Below, piece after piece: positions 61,167-64,000 of a stretch of 64,000 nucleotides of DNA (positions are counted from its first letter, which is position 1; each line of letters opens with the position of its first letter). The notes under the pieces were generated by a model. The model was not told where the DNA came from. It was given only the letters and a program-made list of their open reading frames with translations, and did not search any database. A program made the translations under genes and the position numbers. The stretch is from the NCBI GenBank assembly GCA_020161835.1, contig JAIUNL010000017.1, forward strand, positions 40,947 through 104,946. Reading direction: 5' to 3'. The DNA comes from Bacteroidota bacterium (lineage in GTDB: Bacteria > Bacteroidota > JABWAT01).

Positions 61167-62145
61167 TTCCAAATCTCCTGAAGTCCAAAAATTAATAAAT
61201 ACGACTTTATATATTCTTGAACGTTTTGGTATTCCTCTAGAAGGTTCATCAAGACGGCTTGAAAGAATGGCAATTTCTTTTTTGGCATGCGGTGGTATCA
61301 AGGAAATTGCAGATTTTAAGAGTATAAAAGATTTCGATTCTCATTATTCTTTAAAAACTCGCGAAATTATTGAATTTGTGAATAAATACTTCAATGAAAG
61401 CATTAGTTCTGGTTCTTATGATGATATTAGGCGGAAAGATTTAAAATTGTTGACCCTTTCGGGGATTGTTGTTCAATCAAGTCCAAATTCTGCTACCAAT
61501 GATTCAACCCGTGGCTACTCAATTAATCCAATCTATTCAAATTTAGTTAAACAATTTGGGTTAGATAATTGGGAACAACTTGTCCAAGAGAAGTTGAAAA
61601 ATGTTGTTTCAATCAATGAACAATTAAAAAGACACCGAAATCTTCAAAAAATAAAGACTACGTTACCTTCTGGTATAGAAATAAGTTTTTCAATTGGTGA
61701 ACATAATATTTTACAAAAAGCAATCATTGAAGAATTTCTTCCAAGATTTGGCCATGATTCCGAAGTCCTATATGTTGGCGACACTTCCGACAAGTATTTG
61801 TTTTTGAATAAAGAAAAATTGGAAGAACTAAATTTTTTCAATATTTCACATGAGGAACTTCCTGATATTATTGCATATTCAAAATCAAATAATTGGCTGT
61901 ATTTAATCGAAGCAGTTTATTCTTCTGGCCCAATTAGTGAAATTCGATTATTACAACTGAAGAAAATTACAGACAAGTGTAAAGCACAAATCGTTTTTAT
62001 AACAGCGTTTATGAATAAACCCAAATTTCGCCAATTCATTGGTGACATTGCTTGGGAAACTGAAGTTTGGATCGCAGATAATCCAGACCATTTAGTTCAC
62101 TTTAATGGTGATAAATTTCTAGGACCATATATAAAGCAAACCTAA
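61126..62145 (+). CDS. Cassette 2: BsuBI/PstI-family type II restriction endonuclease
   Basis: A 339-residue endonuclease. The C-terminal half (about 175-339) carries the family pattern: HNILQKAIIEEFLPRFG, VLYVGDTSDK, LPDIIAYSKSNNWLYLIEAV, AWETEVWIAD and HFNGDKFLGPY. The PD-(D/E)xK-like metal site is probably D-I-I plus E-A-V. The N-terminal helical half is also family-like. The ATG at 61126 is preferred; a TTG six bases earlier is in frame. Classic members cut CTGCAG and pair with adenine methylases, while here the partner is a cytosine methylase, so a different or shared site is possible. Confidence 0.93.
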   Translation: MKQYINPDLSKTFNSKSPEVQKLINTTLYILERFGIPLEGSSRRLERMAISFLACGGIKEIADFKSIKDFDSHYSLKTREIIEFVNKYFNESISSGSYDDIRRKDLKLLTLSGIVVQSSPNSATNDSTRGYSINPIYSNLVKQFGLDNWEQLVQEKLKNVVSINEQLKRHRNLQKIKTTLPSGIEISFSIGEHNILQKAIIEEFLPRFGHDSEVLYVGDTSDKYLFLNKEKLEELNFFNISHEELPDIIAYSKSNNWLYLIEAVYSSGPISEIRLLQLKKITDKCKAQIVFITAFMNKPKFRQFIGDIAWETEVWIADNPDHLVHFNGDKFLGPYIKQT

Positions 62146-62177
62146 ATATTTTTAAATCCCACAATTCCAGAAAACTA

Positions 62178-62296
62178 ATCTAACTATCGCTTCCTGCTGA
62201 TTATTGCGCGGCTGGGTTTCCGGTAGTTTAACAAATTTTGAAAGGTTTTTGGCTTCGTTTGGTTCACGCAATAACAGCAGAAGCTAGGCGTTAGAA
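62178..62296 (+). other. attC: attC2 recombination site (119 bases)
   Basis: It starts ATCTAAC and ends GTTAGAA. Inner arms TTATTGCGCG and CACGCAATAA keep pairing despite base changes relative to attC1, as expected for a folded single-strand site. It closes the restriction-modification cassette. Confidence 0.9.
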
Positions 62297-62329
62297 TTTA
62301 TGAATATCATTGCAAAATATGGAGATTTT

Positions 62330-62908
62330 ATGTTTCATCATTTTTCACGCTTGGCGTTGTGTTCCCTATTATTTGGAAGTTTTTTCGTTTCCTGTTCAGA
62401 AGATGAAGATGAAGCGAAAACTATTGTACAAACAAAATCAAAATATGGTGTTTCCTTTTCTGGAACACAAACTATCTATACGGCAAATGGTCTATTATCA
62501 TCCTCGACAATAATTCCTGATTCTATTAAAAAAGATTTTTTGAATGCTATATTCTTATTACCTGATTCTATAATTTTCAGTTCAGATTCTAATGCACTAT
62601 TTAAATATTTGAATTCCAGAAGGGTTATTCATAATACAGAAATTATGACTACGAGAAGTACAAACGGTTCAAATCAAGATTTCGTGATTGGTTGGGGAGC
62701 AACGAAACCAGATACATTGCATTTTATCATTAACACAACTGGTTTTTATCAATTTGGTTATCATTTTTATAAAACAACGAAAGACGGACTATCGACTAGG
62801 ATTGAAAAGCAAATTAAGTATTTAGCATCTTATAACACAATTAATTTACCAGAGCTTACTGGCAACGATACTTTATACATTAATGACCTTAAAATCGAAT
62901 ATAAATGA
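62330..62908 (+). CDS. Cassette 3: lipoprotein of unknown function
   Basis: I do not recognise this 192-residue protein. A lipoprotein signal ends F-F-V-S-C, followed by an acidic linker (SEDEDEA). The mature part is Ser/Thr/Asn-rich and probably beta-stranded. The ATG at 62330 has GGAG five bases upstream; another ATG at 62300 would add ten residues before the signal. It fills the cassette between attC2 and attC3 on the plus strand. Confidence 0.75.
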   Translation: MFHHFSRLALCSLLFGSFFVSCSEDEDEAKTIVQTKSKYGVSFSGTQTIYTANGLLSSSTIIPDSIKKDFLNAIFLLPDSIIFSSDSNALFKYLNSRRVIHNTEIMTTRSTNGSNQDFVIGWGATKPDTLHFIINTTGFYQFGYHFYKTTKDGLSTRIEKQIKYLASYNTINLPELTGNDTLYINDLKIEYK

Positions 62909-62920
62909 CAAATTCACAAA

Positions 62921-63039
62921 TTCTAACTATCGCTTCCAGCCGATTTGCACGCGGCTTGGTTTCCGGAAGTTCAACAATTTTTGAAAGGTTTTAGGCTTCG
63001 GTTGGTTCACGTGCAAACGGCAGAAGCTAGGCGTTAGAA
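62921..63039 (+). other. attC: attC3 recombination site (119 bases)
   Basis: It starts TTCTAAC and ends GTTAGAA. The inner arms here are TTTGCACGCG and CACGTGCAAA, a compensated change against attC1 and attC2. It closes cassette 3. Confidence 0.9.
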
Positions 63040-63059
63040 ATTTTATACCAAGGGAAAAT

Positions 63060-63866
63060 ATGAAAAATTTTATTAGTCCGACAATTTGCTCATTTTTAAT
63101 ATTATTAACTTTCTCATGTGGTCCCAAAGGTCCAAATCCCGAAGAAATTGAGGCATCAAAAGCCTTTGAATCAACAATTGTTCAAAAAGCAGAAATACAT
63201 GAGGATGAAGTCGTTTCAAACTCAAAAAGTACGAACGAAATTGCGAGGAAAATTTTAAAAACTGGCGAAATATCCTTTGTTTGTGAAAACTTATCAGTTA
63301 CAACAAATAATATTAAAGATATTTGTGTGAAATTTAAAGCATATGTTTCGAAGGAGAGTGAAAGGTCAGGCTTATCAAAAGAATTAGAATTAAAAATTCC
63401 TTCTGATAAATATGATTTGTTCGTAGATTCATTATCCTCGATTGCAATAAATCTTGAATCAAAAAATCTGAACGAAGTTGACGTTACTGAAGAATTTCTT
63501 GATGTTGAAGCTAGAATTAAAACAAAGAGTGATTTGGAAGCACGCTATAGAGAGTTAATTAAGCAAGCCAAAACGATTGAAGAAATTTTGAAAATTGAAG
63601 AACGAGCCGAGGTGCTTAGAGGAGAAATTGAATCAATGCAGGGACGGTTGAATTTTTTAAAAAACCAGACCAGTTATGGTACATTGACTGTAAGGTTTCA
63701 TGTAAAAAGTTCAACACTTACAACATCTATTGTTAATGAAATCAAAGATGCGTTTGATGGTGGCTGGAAAATTATTAAGTATCTATTTATTGGTTTAATT
63801 TATCTATGGCCTTTTATTCTTGTTGCATTGGTTTGGTATTTCATTAAGAAAAAGCACGCGAAATAA
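63060..63866 (+). CDS. Cassette 4: DUF4349-type membrane lipoprotein
   Basis: A 268-residue protein. The lipobox L-T-F-S-C is near residue 20, a DUF4349 domain spans about 60-225 (ILKTGEISF, LKIPSDKYD, VDVTEEFLDVEARI, coiled coil with IEERAEVLRGEIE), and a C-terminal membrane helix lies at about 235-262 followed by a basic tail. The domain is known from many bacterial envelope proteins but its function is not established. AGGG lies six bases before the ATG. It occupies the cassette between attC3 and attC4. Confidence 0.85.
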   Translation: MKNFISPTICSFLILLTFSCGPKGPNPEEIEASKAFESTIVQKAEIHEDEVVSNSKSTNEIARKILKTGEISFVCENLSVTTNNIKDICVKFKAYVSKESERSGLSKELELKIPSDKYDLFVDSLSSIAINLESKNLNEVDVTEEFLDVEARIKTKSDLEARYRELIKQAKTIEEILKIEERAEVLRGEIESMQGRLNFLKNQTSYGTLTVRFHVKSSTLTTSIVNEIKDAFDGGWKIIKYLFIGLIYLWPFILVALVWYFIKKKHAK

Positions 63867-63869
63867 AAT

Positions 63870-63988
63870 TTCTAACTATCGCTTCCAGCCGATTTGCACG
63901 CGGCTTGGTTTCTGGTAGTTTAACACATTTTGAAAGGTTTTTGGCTTCGGCGAGTTCACGTGCAAACGGCAGAAGCTAGGCGTTAGGT
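63870..63988 (+). other. attC: attC4 recombination site (119 bases)
   Basis: It starts TTCTAAC and ends GTTAGGT. The inner arms match those of attC3. It closes cassette 4; its last base triplet (GGT) differs because it belongs to the next cassette. Confidence 0.9.
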
Positions 63989-63993
63989 AAAAT

Positions 63994-64000
63994 ATGATAA
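63994..64000 (+). CDS. Possible start of a fifth cassette gene, cut by the window end
   Basis: An ATG follows the attC4 core by 12 bases, the short leader seen in other cassettes. Only seven bases are available, so nothing can be said of the product. Confidence 0.2.

Noticed and set aside
59935..63988. Regularly repeated 120-base units as a CRISPR-like or satellite array
   Set aside because: The units are separated by different genes, are imperfect palindromes and end in GTTRRRY, which identifies them as attC sites.

Overview
The window looks like a chromosomal segment of a free-living, AT-rich member of the Bacteroidota/Ignavibacteriota (FCB) group. Four things point there. Three secreted proteins end in type IX secretion sorting domains of the N-Y-P-N-P-F-N-P kind. 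Several genes carry Bacteroidota-type -7 promoter boxes (TAnnTTTG) 20-40 bases before the start codon. Many lipoproteins have FCB-style lipoboxes. Shine-Dalgarno sequences are often weak. I cannot name a genus from the sequence alone. I saw no rRNA, tRNA or CRISPR array.

Layout. 0-5.3 kb: a PpiC-type isomerase lipoprotein, a rhodanese, a DinG-like helicase and LspA. 5.4-12.8 kb: an AT-rich orphan lipoprotein; an M14 peptidase coupled to a dihydroorotase-like amidohydrolase; a TlpA-like thioredoxin lipoprotein; and a tight metF - chemoreceptor-like - PhnD-like cluster. 13-24 kb: SerA, an ABC-2 exporter pair, a secreted unknown, a rhomboid protease, IlvD, a two-gene ferredoxin-linked 2-oxoacid oxidoreductase (ferredoxin-alpha fusion plus beta-gamma fusion) and a KAS III-like synthase. 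24.3-46.3 kb: a surface-protein block with a 4630-residue and a 2271-residue type IX cargo protein plus a coupled 355-residue secreted protein. 46.6-53.1 kb: a branched-chain 2-oxoacid dehydrogenase complex (E1 alpha, E1 beta, two-lipoyl E2, E3) preceded by lipoyl synthase. 53.4-56.2 kb: a secreted endonuclease I-type nuclease with a type IX tail.

56.2-64 kb is a chromosomal integron. An IntI-type integrase on the minus strand overlaps, by ATGA, a DnaQ-exonuclease/GIY-YIG/UVR nuclease. A probable attI lies upstream. Beyond it run at least four plus-strand cassettes separated by four near-identical attC sites of 119-121 bases, and the array continues past the window end. The cassettes carry an unknown AT-rich protein, a complete type II restriction-modification pair (C5-cytosine methyltransferase with a BsuBI/PstI-family endonuclease), a lipoprotein of unknown function and a DUF4349-type lipoprotein.

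Between genes the genome holds several families of small structured repeats. These include three adjacent hairpins with different stems but the same loop heptamer (1066-1163), 7-base-periodic arrays that mostly abut stop codons, nested hairpins with constant flanks and changing stems, and a 25-base dispersed element found both between genes and, in frame, inside a type IX cargo gene.
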